A stretch of DNA of 26,047 bases from Lachnospiraceae bacterium UBA3821 (GCA_002368865.1 DFDT01000218.1:1-26047); one strand, 5' to 3'. Positions 6,501 through 14,348 are shown, numbered from the stretch's first letter. The notes: a model not told the origin generated them from the letters alone. Numbers and translations are program-made.

Positions 6501-6650
6501 TCAAAGTATTACTCCCATTACATATTCATTTATCATTTTATTAAGCCACGTTGAACCTGGCAAAATTATTAATATAGGCATATCATCGTTCGGATATTCG
6601 CCAAGATATGTCGCATCACGATATTTTATTCCATCAATCATACCAAGCAT
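6501..6650 (-). CDS. Small hypothetical protein, overlapping a zinc-ribbon gene
   Basis: The reading frame overlaps the end of the preceding zinc-ribbon gene by 17 bases and ends two bases from the start of the next gene. Starts at 6686, 6650 and 6641 are possible; 6650 is chosen because GGGAG lies 10 bases upstream. The product would be 49 residues with a proline-containing hydrophobic middle (MPILIILPG). No family is recognised. It may be a translationally coupled small protein, or a shifted remnant of a longer version of the upstream zinc-ribbon protein. Confidence 0.4.
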   Translation of the reverse strand: MLGMIDGIKYRDATYLGEYPNDDMPILIILPGSTWLNKMINEYVMGVIL

Positions 6651-6837
6651 CGCCCATAAGCTCCCGAATTTCAGCCCCTGATGCATAAGCTGCTCCTAAT
6701 GAATCTACAGCACAATATTCGCATACATCTTCATCTGGAAAATTATTATTATACTGTCCAGCCCCATACCGATGTCCTATTGCTCGTCTGGCAGTGGACA
6801 CATCAAATTGTTTTCCACATATTGAACAAATTGCCAT
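6634..6837 (-). CDS. Small zinc-ribbon protein
   Basis: The 67-residue protein has two pairs of cysteines, CSIC (4-7) and CEYC (39-42), around a middle rich in Gly, Asn and Arg, the layout of a treble-clef or zinc-ribbon domain. GGAGG lies eight bases before the ATG, and a good promoter with a repeated operator-like sequence lies upstream. It is the first gene of a leftward operon with two more small genes, divergent from the ribbon-helix-helix gene. Its target (DNA, RNA or protein) is not visible. Confidence 0.7.
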   Translation of the reverse strand: MAICSICGKQFDVSTARRAIGHRYGAGQYNNNFPDEDVCEYCAVDSLGAAYASGAEIRELMGDAWYD

Positions 6838-6867
6838 AAATTTTCCTCCATAGCATTTTATTTGTTT

Positions 6868-6897
6868 ATACTACTTTATCATATTTGATACTACTTT
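6868..6897. repeat. Two 10-bp direct repeats, 20-bp period, in a divergent promoter
   Basis: ATACTACTTT occurs exactly at 6868-6877 and 6888-6897. The 20-bp period puts both on nearly the same face of the helix. One copy overlaps the -10 box and the other reaches the -35 box of the leftward promoter. They are a likely operator, possibly for the ribbon-helix-helix protein encoded next door. Confidence 0.5.
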
Positions 6898-6901
6898 TCA
6901 A
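6873..6901 (-). promoter_or_regulatory. Promoter of the zinc-ribbon operon
   Basis: On the minus strand TTGAAA (6896-6901) is separated by 17 bp from TAAAGT (6873-6878), about 35 bases before the start codon of the 67-residue protein. The elements overlap the direct repeats. Confidence 0.55.
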
Positions 6902-6918
6902 TATATTTAACTTGTAAA

Positions 6919-6927
6919 TGATATAGT
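6919..6927 (+). promoter_or_regulatory. Extended -10 promoter of the ribbon-helix-helix gene
   Basis: TG-A-TATAGT is an extended -10 element 25 bases before the start codon. No convincing -35 box was found at the usual spacing, which extended -10 promoters tolerate. Confidence 0.4.
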
Positions 6928-6952
6928 TAGACATAGAAAGGCAGGTAACACT

Positions 6953-7114
6953 ATGAAACCTCTTAAATCAAAAGTAAGTATCACCCTCGATGAAGATATT
7001 ATAGATGCAATCAAAACCTTGGCAGAGGCTGACGAGCGCTCTTTTAGCCAATATATTAATCTTGTACTGAAAGAGCACATTGCCGAAAAGAATATTACAG
7101 GACAAGAGCCTTAA
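6953..7114 (+). CDS. Ribbon-helix-helix (Arc/CopG-like) DNA-binding protein
   Basis: A 53-codon gene whose product has the classic ribbon-helix-helix order. A basic start is followed by an alternating beta strand (KSKVSITLDE), a first helix (DIIDAIKTLAEAD), the turn ERSFSQ, and a second helix (YINLVLKEHIAEK). The whole protein is one such domain. AGGCAGG lies seven bases upstream of the ATG. It is divergent from the zinc-ribbon operon, and the direct repeats between them fit the tandem sites that such dimers bind. It could be a free regulator or an antitoxin whose toxin is missing; no toxin gene is seen next to it. A shared bidirectional terminator follows. Confidence 0.82.
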   Translation: MKPLKSKVSITLDEDIIDAIKTLAEADERSFSQYINLVLKEHIAEKNITGQEP

Positions 7115-7158
7115 CATCTTAATCTGCAACCATTTATATCCTATCATGCTTTCAAAAG

Positions 7159-7190
7159 AAAAACCCCCACCAAAAAGGTGAGGGTTTTCT
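7159..7190. terminator. Bidirectional intrinsic terminator
   Basis: A stem of ACCCCCACC (about 7163-7171) with GGTGAGGGT (7177-7185), with one mismatch, is flanked by A-rich and T-rich runs on both sides. It can therefore end the rightward ribbon-helix-helix gene and the leftward kinase operon. Confidence 0.75.
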
Positions 7191-7648
7191 CAATTTTCCG
7201 CATTAGCACTCAGCTTGTCAAATCCATTTTCCTCTAGCATATCATCAATCCGATCCATATCAAATATCCTGTTGTTGATCGCCACTATGATACAGGCATC
7301 CCGTTTATCTTTTGAATATAATTCATTCATGCCATATAGCTTCAGCGCTCGGTTTGTCTCATTCCAGTTAAAATGGCCGGCTATGCAAAAACGCAGGATT
7401 AGATCCCGGTTTTTCGTATGTTTTTCCATCCTTAGAATTTTGCTGCCAAGCGATTCGGATACACCTGCCAACAGATACACATTCTTTAGCATAATATGTT
7501 TCTCTGCCAGAACATCTTTCATGTAATAATAAAAGGCCTTTTTCTCGTCGGCCATGTACTTATTATTTTCTTTCAAATAGGTCTGAATCTGTCCCGGCTT
7601 TATATTTAGAAGAAGATCGTTTAATTCGTCAGTTGGTTTCTGTTGCAT
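7190..7648 (-). CDS. Kinase-linked protein with predicted HTH fold
   Basis: The 152-residue protein overlaps the kinase gene by 20 bases, so the two are coupled. It is helical. The middle (about 60-120) reads LKNVYLLAGVSESLGSKILRM, with a helix-turn-helix-like 'AGVSESLGSKILR' segment, then a CIAGHFNWNETNRALKLYGMNELY stretch and a RDACIIVAIN segment. The shape resembles lambda-repressor-like domains, in which the second helix, turn and third helix are followed by two more helices. Such proteins occur beside small Ser/Thr kinases in Lachnospiraceae and may be their substrates. This is pattern reading; no DNA target is visible. Confidence 0.7.
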   Translation of the reverse strand: MQQKPTDELNDLLLNIKPGQIQTYLKENNKYMADEKKAFYYYMKDVLAEKHIMLKNVYLLAGVSESLGSKILRMEKHTKNRDLILRFCIAGHFNWNETNRALKLYGMNELYSKDKRDACIIVAINNRIFDMDRIDDMLEENGFDKLSANAEN

Positions 7649-8735
7649 TCAGTGCCTCCATCAGCTCCGCCGCAGTATATCGATCTTTTGCATCCAGTCT
7701 GATACATCTCTCAATAATTGGCCAAACTTCGTCATTTGCTCTTTCTTCCTTGGGAAATTTCCCGGTAATCATGACATTAAGCAACATACCTACCGCATAA
7801 ATATCTGACTTTGCGGAAGAAGCCGCAAAACCATACCCTACCTGTTCCGGTGCGGCATAATATTGCGTTCCCATATAATGTGTGTCATCTTTCTTGTCCG
7901 GATCATACCACTTCGCCACATTCATATCCAACAGATAAATTCCGCCGTCCGGCGCAAGAATAATATTGGACGGCTTCACATCCCTATGAATAATTGGTTT
8001 AGGCAGCGTGTGCAAAGTGCAAAGCACCTCGCATACGCCTTTGGCGATAGAAAATGCAAATTCCACAGGCAGCATATGAGGCGGATCTTCCATAAGTTCT
8101 GCCACGGTATGCCCTTCAATGTATTCTTCTATTACGATCAGATGATTACTGCTTTCAAACAGTGCATAGATTTTAGGCATATGCGCGATCGGATGTTTCA
8201 TCAGATATTGATAAATGCTTTTGTCATAAATGTCAAGAAGCTTCTTGATGTATTTTTTCCCTGTTTCACGGTGTGTGACAAGGATTATATTGCATTTATC
8301 ATCAATCGCTTTTATATCCTGGTATAGCGACAATTCCAGCACATCCGCATCCGCAAGCCCTCTGTATGGGTTTTGGCGTTCCGTCTGAAATTCCTCCTCG
8401 GACACATAGATTTCCTTGTCGGTGAGGGCATTTACAAATCCACATTCTGCGCACGGCCATTCATCATATTGGGTTTGAAAACCGGGCTGAGCACTCAGGA
8501 TTGCTCCACAGTCGTCGCAAACCCAGACAATATCGGAATCGGTATTAATAGCAGGATTGATCAGCATCTCTCCGCATCCGCGGCAGACCCAATAAGCCTG
8601 TGCCGGATCAAAGCCTTTCTGCAGAGTAAGATTAGCGTTGCAGCGTGTGCAGAATTCATACGGTGAGAAAGCATCCGCCCCGGTACCTCTTGTTAATTGT
8701 ATGTAATCCTGGAATTTTTTAAGTATTTTCAACAT
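7629..8735 (-). CDS. Zinc-ribbon Ser/Thr protein kinase with DMN for DFG
   Basis: This 368-residue protein has four CxxC pairs in the first 100 residues (C29/C32, C51/C54, C73/C76, C95/C98), giving two zinc ribbons. An eukaryotic-type kinase domain follows from about residue 130. The catalytic loop HRDVKPSN is at 250-257, APEQ at 295-298, and SDIYAVGMLL (activation segment to helix F) at 310-319. The DFG motif reads DMN (270-272). Asp is kept, so metal binding may survive, but the Phe and Gly are lost. The glycine-rich loop is poorly defined near 138-150, and a Lys in KKYIKKLL is the likely ATP lysine. No transmembrane segment is seen, so it is a cytoplasmic kinase. It lies between a small membrane protein and an HTH-like partner in one operon. 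A signalling role is inferred; substrates are unknown. Confidence 0.88.
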   Translation of the reverse strand: MLKILKKFQDYIQLTRGTGADAFSPYEFCTRCNANLTLQKGFDPAQAYWVCRGCGEMLINPAINTDSDIVWVCDDCGAILSAQPGFQTQYDEWPCAECGFVNALTDKEIYVSEEEFQTERQNPYRGLADADVLELSLYQDIKAIDDKCNIILVTHRETGKKYIKKLLDIYDKSIYQYLMKHPIAHMPKIYALFESSNHLIVIEEYIEGHTVAELMEDPPHMLPVEFAFSIAKGVCEVLCTLHTLPKPIIHRDVKPSNIILAPDGGIYLLDMNVAKWYDPDKKDDTHYMGTQYYAAPEQVGYGFAASSAKSDIYAVGMLLNVMITGKFPKEERANDEVWPIIERCIRLDAKDRYTAAELMEALNATETN

Positions 8736-8747
8736 TTACGGTATCTC

Positions 8748-8969
8748 TTACGCAAACAACACACCGGTGATAAGCAGGAAGATTGCAGCTATGATAAGGA
8801 TTCCCAGGGCAACATACATAAGTCCTGCGAAACATAAGCCTATGAGCACAAGCGGCAGCAACAATATGGTACAGACCAGCTTCGCAAGGCCCCAAGCCGC
8901 CTTTATGCCGAAAATCAAAAGTTTAAAGGTTACCCAGATAAGTGCAACGGCAAAAATGATAGTCAACAT
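8748..8969 (-). CDS. Small hydrophobic membrane protein
   Basis: The 73-residue protein is almost wholly hydrophobic: one helix at about 1-24, a basic break near KAAWGLAK, and a second hydrophobic stretch of about 40 residues. AAAGGAG stands seven bases before the ATG. It starts the operon and lies 12 bases before the kinase gene. No family is recognised. It may anchor or report to the kinase, which is inference from position. Confidence 0.7.
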   Translation of the reverse strand: MLTIIFAVALIWVTFKLLIFGIKAAWGLAKLVCTILLLPLVLIGLCFAGLMYVALGILIIAAIFLLITGVLFA

Positions 8970-9009
8970 AGTGTACTCCTTTCTGGTGGCGATTGTTCTC
9001 TATATTTAT

Positions 9010-9038
9010 ACTATAGCACATTATATATTTTGTGTTTC
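9010..9038 (-). promoter_or_regulatory. Possible promoter of the kinase operon
   Basis: On the minus strand TG-C-TATAGT is an extended -10 element (TATAGT at 9010-9015). GAAACA, a weak -35 match, lies 17 bp upstream at 9033-9038. The start codon is about 40 bases downstream. Confidence 0.35.
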
Positions 9039-9050
9039 TAAACATTTTCT

Positions 9051-9086
9051 AAAATAAAAGGCTCCCCGCAGTATTGCAGAAAGCCT
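9051..9086 (-). terminator. Intrinsic terminator after the DegV-family gene
   Basis: AGGCT (9059-9063) pairs with AGCCT (9082-9086), with further inner pairing of CTGC with GCGG. TTTTATTTTAG follows on the minus strand. It separates the core block from the kinase operon. Confidence 0.7.
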
Positions 9087-9109
9087 CTCTTATCATTTAT
9101 TCAATTTAT

Positions 9110-9973
9110 TTATTCGATCACCTGGCTGCACGCCACTGCCAGCGCCCCGGGACCGATGTGACAGGAAACGCTCAATGACAGCGGATCCATATGGATCTCA
9201 TACTCCGGAAAAGCCTCCTGCACTTCCTGCTTCCAGGTCTTTGCAGCTTCCAGATCATAGGTATATGCAATCTCCAGATGCACCTTTTTGTTCTCCACAC
9301 CGCCGAACCGGTTGTTGATATCGTTCTTCATGGCGTTCAGCATGATGCTCTTGCCCTGGCTTGTGGTACGTGCTTTTGCAAACGCATCCAGCTTTTCTCC
9401 CTGGATCTGCAGCACCGGCTTGATCTTGAGCAGAGCGCCAATCGCAGCTGCCGCCGGCGTGATCCTGCCGCCTTTTTTCAGATAGGACAAGGTATCCAGC
9501 ATGATATAGATGCTGCTGTTGAATTTCTCGGCTTCCAGGGTCTCTTTGATCTCTGCTGCGGTCTTGCCCTTTGCCGCAAGCTGCTTTGCATCCAGTGCCG
9601 ACTGTCTCTGGGTCACGGAAATCCGCTGATTGTTTACAACCTGCACTTTGCCGTCGTAGTCCTGCGCCAGCATCAATGCGCTCTGACAGGAACCGGAAAG
9701 CCCGCTGGACATGGGAATATGTACGATCTCGTCATATTCATTCAGCAAGTCATTCCACAGCTTCATCACGGTATCCGGAGAAGGCTGGCTGGTGGAGATT
9801 TCCGCGCCGCCTGCGAGTTTCTCATAAAATTGTTCCTGCGTCAGATTAATGTCCTCCAGACAGTCCTGACCATCTATTGTGAACGGCATGGGAATGACAT
9901 GTATCCCCAGTTCCGCCGCCTTCGTCTGTGTAATGCCACTGTTGCTGTCTGTGACGATTGCAATGTTAGACAT
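9110..9973 (-). CDS. DegV family fatty acid-binding protein (FakB-like)
   Basis: The 287-residue protein (start ATG at 9973, since AGGGAG lies inside the longer frame from 9991) has the DegV pattern. It opens IAIVTDSNSGIT, then ISTSQPSPDTVMKLW, then IPMSSGLSGSCQSA, and in the C-terminal half LDTLSYLKKGGRI with 'IKPVL'. These residues make the two-domain pocket that holds one fatty acid. FakB proteins present fatty acids to the kinase FakA, whose gene lies three genes upstream in the same direction. The substrate chain is not visible from sequence. Confidence 0.93.
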   Translation of the reverse strand: MSNIAIVTDSNSGITQTKAAELGIHVIPMPFTIDGQDCLEDINLTQEQFYEKLAGGAEISTSQPSPDTVMKLWNDLLNEYDEIVHIPMSSGLSGSCQSALMLAQDYDGKVQVVNNQRISVTQRQSALDAKQLAAKGKTAAEIKETLEAEKFNSSIYIMLDTLSYLKKGGRITPAAAAIGALLKIKPVLQIQGEKLDAFAKARTTSQGKSIMLNAMKNDINNRFGGVENKKVHLEIAYTYDLEAAKTWKQEVQEAFPEYEIHMDPLSLSVSCHIGPGALAVACSQVIE

Positions 9974-10014
9974 ATGTACTATCTCCCTCATCGTTTCGAT
10001 CGTAGGATGCCTTT

Positions 10015-10035
10015 AAGAATAACATTCTTATTCTT
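10015..10035. other. AT-rich inverted repeat between recG and the DegV gene
   Basis: AAGAATAA (10015-10022) and TTATTCTT (10028-10035) form a perfect 8-bp inverted repeat with a five-base loop. It has no following T-run on the minus strand, so it is not a clear terminator. It could be a protein site before the DegV gene. Confidence 0.3.
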
Positions 10036-10046
10036 CTATTTTACTT

Positions 10047-12104
10047 TTATATGGATCGAAAGTCAACAGAATTTCCCACGGTTGCAAAATGCCGCTTTAA
10101 TTCGGCATGTTCCGGCATGCTCAATCCCGGATCCTCCGCCAGCAGTCGATCCACTGCCGCGGCTGCCCCCTGTAGCACATTTGCGTCCGTATAGACGTCG
10201 CCCAGCCGGAAAGAAAAATTACCACTCTGCCTGATCCCAAACAGATCTCCCGGCCCCCGAAGCTTTAAATCCTGGGCCGCGATCTGAAATCCGTCATTGG
10301 AATGATTGAGAATATCCAGGCGCTCCATGGTTTCTTTTTTCTCGTTGGTGCTGATAAAAATACAGTAACTCTGGGCATCCCCCCGTCCGACTCTGCCGCG
10401 GAGCTGGTGCAATTGGGCCAGTCCGAAGCGCTCTGCATTCTCCACCATCATCACTGTGGCGTTCGGAACATTGATGCCCACCTCGATGACTGTCGTGGAA
10501 ACAAGGATATCCGTTTCATGTAGAGAAAATGCGTCCATGATGCGGTTTTTATCCGTAGCGGACATTTTGCCGTGCAGATACGCGATCCGAATATCGGCAG
10601 GCAGCGCCGCCCGCAGTTTCTCCGCGTATTCTACCACATTTTCCAGATCCTCCATCTCCCCTTCTTCCACCTGTGGACAGATCACATAGGCTTGATGGCC
10701 TTCCCGGACCTGTTTTTCTATGAAAGAATAAGCTTTAGGGCGATAGGAGGTGTTGACCACACAGTTTTTGATGGGCAGACGGTTGGCCGGGAGCTCATCA
10801 ATGACAGAAATATGGAGATCACCGTACAAAATGATTGCCAACGTCCTGGGAATGGGCGTTGCGCTCATGACAAGCACATGCGGATGTCCCTCGCCTTTTT
10901 CCGCAAGCTTTTCCCGCTGTCTGACTCCGAAACGATGCTGTTCGTCCGTCACCACCAGTGCAAGCTTTTCAAAATGTACCTTATCCTGTATCACAGCATG
11001 GGTGCCGATCACCAGATTCGCTTCTCCTGCGGCAATCATGGCATAAGCTGCCCGTTTCTGGGCGGCAGACATGCTTCCCACCAGAAGGATCGGCTTCAGA
11101 TCCAACCCGTATTCCCGGATATATCCCTGAACGGTTTCAAAATGCTGGGCTGCCAGCACCTCGGTGGGTGCCATCAGCGCGCCCTGATAGCCGTTTGCGG
11201 CACACATCAGCAGCGCCAGCACCGATACAATGGTCTTTCCGCTTCCCACATCTCCCTGGATCAGTCGGTTCATGCAATGGCTGCCTTCCAGATCTTCCTT
11301 GAGTTCTCCCCAGACTTTTTTCTGGGCTTTGGTCAGCGGAAAAGGCAGCTGCTCCAGGAAACGCACTGTATCCGAGGTTTCATGCACAGGATAGTCATTG
11401 GGCAGTTCTTCCGTCCTATCCTTATTTTGACGCAGCATCAGCAAAAATCCAAAGAATTCGTCAAAGACAAGACGCTTTCTCGCTGCCTTCATCTCATCAA
11501 AGGTTTTCGGAAAATGCAGATTTTCCAATGCTTCCTGTGCCGAACAGAGGTCATACTGCTCAATCACCGACTGCGGATAATATTCTTCTTCCGCCGCACA
11601 AAGCCCCAGCGCCTGTTTTACCGCCTTTTGCACGGCCTGATTGGTCAGTCCCTTTGTCAGGGCATATTTCGGCATCAGCTGCCCGCATTGCTTCCGATAG
11701 TCATCCAGCCCATAGATTTTGGGCTGTTCCATGATCTTTGTCGCTCCTCTGGACTGGATCAGACCGCGAAATACATAATAACCGCCCGGCCGCAAGGTCT
11801 TCTTTAAAAAGGGCATATTAAAAAACGTCAGCTGCATAGCGCCGGAGGCATCCTTTACATTCACGTTCAATATGGTCAGGTTCCGGATCTTCTTTGCATT
11901 CGGTATGCCTGTGACCATGCCGTGAATGGCACAGGTATCTCCCGGCATGGCATCCGCAATGGGAACCGGCATCGCAAAGGTCTCGTAATCCCTGGGATAA
12001 TGCGCCAGCAGATCTCCTATGGTGAAAATATTTAATTTACCAAATAAGGCGCTTGATTTTTCGCCAATGCCTTTTAATTCAAGGATCGAAGTGCTGTGTG
12101 TCAT
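10047..12104 (-). CDS. recG: ATP-dependent DNA helicase RecG
   Basis: RecG, 685 residues, reverses stalled replication forks and processes branched DNA. The wedge (OB-fold) domain occupies roughly residues 1-200. The helicase core has Walker A GDVGSGKT (284-291), the RecG-type DEQH box (387-390) followed by RFGVRQR, SATPIPRT, and QLRGRVGRG near the C-terminus. Length and motif order are normal. Start set at the ATG at 12104, because AAAAGAGG lies eight bases before it; the frame is open upstream to 12173 through a hairpin region, which is unlikely to be coding. It follows fakA by 105 bases and precedes the DegV gene by 73. Confidence 0.95.
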   Translation of the reverse strand: MTHSTSILELKGIGEKSSALFGKLNIFTIGDLLAHYPRDYETFAMPVPIADAMPGDTCAIHGMVTGIPNAKKIRNLTILNVNVKDASGAMQLTFFNMPFLKKTLRPGGYYVFRGLIQSRGATKIMEQPKIYGLDDYRKQCGQLMPKYALTKGLTNQAVQKAVKQALGLCAAEEEYYPQSVIEQYDLCSAQEALENLHFPKTFDEMKAARKRLVFDEFFGFLLMLRQNKDRTEELPNDYPVHETSDTVRFLEQLPFPLTKAQKKVWGELKEDLEGSHCMNRLIQGDVGSGKTIVSVLALLMCAANGYQGALMAPTEVLAAQHFETVQGYIREYGLDLKPILLVGSMSAAQKRAAYAMIAAGEANLVIGTHAVIQDKVHFEKLALVVTDEQHRFGVRQREKLAEKGEGHPHVLVMSATPIPRTLAIILYGDLHISVIDELPANRLPIKNCVVNTSYRPKAYSFIEKQVREGHQAYVICPQVEEGEMEDLENVVEYAEKLRAALPADIRIAYLHGKMSATDKNRIMDAFSLHETDILVSTTVIEVGINVPNATVMMVENAERFGLAQLHQLRGRVGRGDAQSYCIFISTNEKKETMERLDILNHSNDGFQIAAQDLKLRGPGDLFGIRQSGNFSFRLGDVYTDANVLQGAAAAVDRLLAEDPGLSMPEHAELKRHFATVGNSVDFRSI

Positions 12105-12141
12105 AAATAGGTCCTCTTTTCCCATACCTTTAAATTGTAAA

Positions 12142-12165
12142 GAGGGAGAACTGACATCCTCCCTC
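12142..12165. other. 7-bp perfect inverted repeat between fakA and recG
   Basis: GAGGGAG (12142-12148) and CTCCCTC (12159-12165) form a stem with a ten-base loop. On the minus strand TTTACAATTT follows, a weak U-run. It could be a leaky terminator that lowers recG expression relative to fakA. Confidence 0.45.
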
Positions 12166-12209
12166 CTTTTCAATCTTATCAGATATAAATTCTGTACGCC
12201 CGATGGTTC

Positions 12210-13976
12210 TTATTCCACGGAAACCACATAATAGTAAATGGGCTGGCCGCCATACTGCAATTCCACGTCGCAGGAAGCATGCGTACTCTTAATCGCATCA
12301 CACAGACTCTGAGCCGTCGCCTCATCCACATCGGACCCGTAGTATACGCTGATCAATTCGGAAGCTTCGTCCACCATGCCGGCAACCATTTCTTCTGCCA
12401 CCTTCATGATATCCTGTCCGGCAGAGATGATACCCTTATCGCCAATTCCCATGTAGTCATCCTTCTTGATCTCGATATCATCGATCACGGTATCTCTTAC
12501 CGCGTAAGTAACCTGACCGGTCTTGACATTCTCAATCTCTGCCATCATGGACTGCATATTGTCGTCCGCAGACAGATCCGGCACAAAGTTGATCACGGCC
12601 GTGATACCCTGAGGGATTGTCTTGGTCGGGATCACGCAGATCTTCTTATCCTGTGATAGGATCGCTGCCTGATTCGCCGCCAGGATAATGTTTTTATTGT
12701 TGGGCAGCACAAATACGGTGTCTGCATTGACCTTCTCAACCGCATCCAGAATATCCGCGGTACTGGGATTCATGGTCTGACCGCCTTCGATAATGTAGTC
12801 TACGCCGAGGCTCTTAAAAATCTCATTCAGTCCGTCGCCTGCAGACACTGCGATAAATCCCATTGCCTTGCGGGGCTCGGTGTTTTTAGGCGTCTCTGCT
12901 TTCTCCTGCGCCCCCGCCTGTGCTTTTTCCGCCTCTTCTTTGGAGAACGGTCTGTCAGCCTGACCGGTGATCTCCACATCCAATTCAATTGCTTCGCCGT
13001 CAGCCTGCATCTTGAACAGCTTCTCCCGATGCTCCATCCGCATATTGTCAATCTTCATATTGGATAACTGACCGTAGAGCAGCGCTTTCTGCAGGGCAAG
13101 ACCGGGATCGTTGGTGTGTACATGTACTTTGACCATCTCGTCATCTGCCACGCAGACGATGGAATCACCGATGGATTCCAAAAATGACTTGAAATCCTTT
13201 TCTGTCTTGACATTCAAAGGTTTATTCAAGAGAATGATAAATTCCGTGCAATATCCGAATTTAATATCCGTTTCCGCCTGCACCTCAGCAGCTCCGCTGC
13301 GGCTCTTTTTCGCGGTCGTCGCGGCACTGGTATCCAGATTCATGTCCACTTCCTTGCCCATATAGGCATCGAAAGCACCATGCAATACCTCTACCAAGCC
13401 CTGTCCGCCGGAATCTACCACGCCGGCCTGCTTCAGTACCGGTAACATTTCAGGGGTCTGGCTGAGTACATATTCAGCCTGCTCTATGATCGCGCGGAAA
13501 AAGGTCTCCATATCCTCGCAGCCGTCTTCTACCAGGCTCTGGGCACATTCCGCTGCGCCCTTCGCAACCGTCAGGATCGTACCTTCCTTGGGCTTCATGA
13601 CCGCTTTGTATGCGGTTTCCACTGCCTTGTCAAAAGCCTCCGCTATGAGCGGCATATCCAGAGCCGTCTCTTTCTTTGCAATCTTAGTAAATCCGCGGAA
13701 CAGCTGGGACAGGATAACACCTGAGTTACCTCTGGCGCCCCGCAGGGAACCGGAGGAAATCGCTTTGCAGATCTCTTCCATACTGCCGGTCTCACCAAGC
13801 TCTTTCACTTCCTTGGCAGCCGACATGATGGTCATTGTCATATTGGTACCCGTATCACCGTCAGGAACCGGGAATACGTTTAATTCATTGATCCATTCTT
13901 TTTTATTTTCTAGATTTTTCGCACCGGCTAAGAACATCTTTGCAAGCATCTTAGCATCGATTTGTTGTAAGCTCAC
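12210..13976 (-). CDS. fakA: Fatty acid kinase catalytic subunit FakA (YloV/DAK domain)
   Basis: The 588-residue protein has the DhaL (DAK phosphatase) N-terminus. NVFPVPDGDTGTNM (about 33-46) carries the aspartates that bind Mg-ATP, followed by LRGARGNSGVILSQLFRG. A middle domain (about 235-310) includes MVKVHVHTNDPG. A variable linker rich in Ala, Glu and Lys spans about 335-370. A C-terminal FakA domain (about 375-588) contains YIIEGGQTMNPST and FVLPNNKNI. With FakB (DegV) it phosphorylates exogenous fatty acids in Gram-positive bacteria. The gene lies 12 bases after asp23 and before recG, the usual Firmicute order. Confidence 0.92.
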   Translation of the reverse strand: MSLQQIDAKMLAKMFLAGAKNLENKKEWINELNVFPVPDGDTGTNMTMTIMSAAKEVKELGETGSMEEICKAISSGSLRGARGNSGVILSQLFRGFTKIAKKETALDMPLIAEAFDKAVETAYKAVMKPKEGTILTVAKGAAECAQSLVEDGCEDMETFFRAIIEQAEYVLSQTPEMLPVLKQAGVVDSGGQGLVEVLHGAFDAYMGKEVDMNLDTSAATTAKKSRSGAAEVQAETDIKFGYCTEFIILLNKPLNVKTEKDFKSFLESIGDSIVCVADDEMVKVHVHTNDPGLALQKALLYGQLSNMKIDNMRMEHREKLFKMQADGEAIELDVEITGQADRPFSKEEAEKAQAGAQEKAETPKNTEPRKAMGFIAVSAGDGLNEIFKSLGVDYIIEGGQTMNPSTADILDAVEKVNADTVFVLPNNKNIILAANQAAILSQDKKICVIPTKTIPQGITAVINFVPDLSADDNMQSMMAEIENVKTGQVTYAVRDTVIDDIEIKKDDYMGIGDKGIISAGQDIMKVAEEMVAGMVDEASELISVYYGSDVDEATAQSLCDAIKSTHASCDVELQYGGQPIYYYVVSVE

Positions 13977-13988
13977 AATACTTCCTCC

Positions 13989-14348
13989 TTAATCAATCAC
14001 TCTTACACCTTCGACAAAGATGTTGATTTTTTCTATTTCAAGGCCGGTAAATTCCTCCACCTTATACTTCACACTGTCGATCAGATTATCGGACACTGCA
14101 AGAATACTCACGCCGTATGCCACAATTACATGAAAATCCAAAATCAGCTTGTGATCCTTCACCGTAACATTGATTCCCCTGGTCAGACTGTCCATTTTCA
14201 AAAGTCTTACCAGACCATCCTTCACATTTACGCCTGCCATACCGACAATGCCGAAACACTCCACAGCAACACTGCCTGCATACTGTGCGATCACTTCATT
14301 GTCCACTACTATATTTCCCATATGGGTATTTATAGAAGATTTCTTCAT
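13989..14348 (-). CDS. Asp23/Gls24 family envelope stress protein (YloU)
   Basis: This 119-residue protein has the Asp23 order: IVVDNEVIAQYAGSVAVECFGIVGMAG, then LRRG-like GINVTVKDHKLILDFHVIVAYGVSI, then VKYKVEEFTGLEIEKINIFVEGVRV. The domain is a small alpha/beta fold of about 110 residues found in membrane-linked stress proteins. It is the first gene of the fakA operon and shares its upstream region with divergent rpmB. AAAGGAGG lies eight bases before the ATG. Its exact role is unknown; membrane homeostasis with FakA is a reasonable guess. Confidence 0.92.
   Translation of the reverse strand: MKKSSINTHMGNIVVDNEVIAQYAGSVAVECFGIVGMAGVNVKDGLVRLLKMDSLTRGINVTVKDHKLILDFHVIVAYGVSILAVSDNLIDSVKYKVEEFTGLEIEKINIFVEGVRVID

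Noticed and set aside
6953..7114. Toxin-antitoxin pair with the ribbon-helix-helix gene
   Set aside because: No toxin-like gene lies directly after it; a terminator follows and the next gene is convergent.
1..9000. Mobile element or phage origin of the accessory region
   Set aside because: No integrase, transposase, attachment repeat or phage structural gene was seen. The region may be an island, but the left border lies outside the window.
10572..11807. Long open frame on the plus strand opposite recG
   Set aside because: recG is fully convincing on the minus strand. The opposite frame has no ribosome binding site and no recognisable domain, as expected for a shadow of a high-codon-bias gene. 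A similar frame opposite the DegV gene (9191-10234) was rejected for the same reason.
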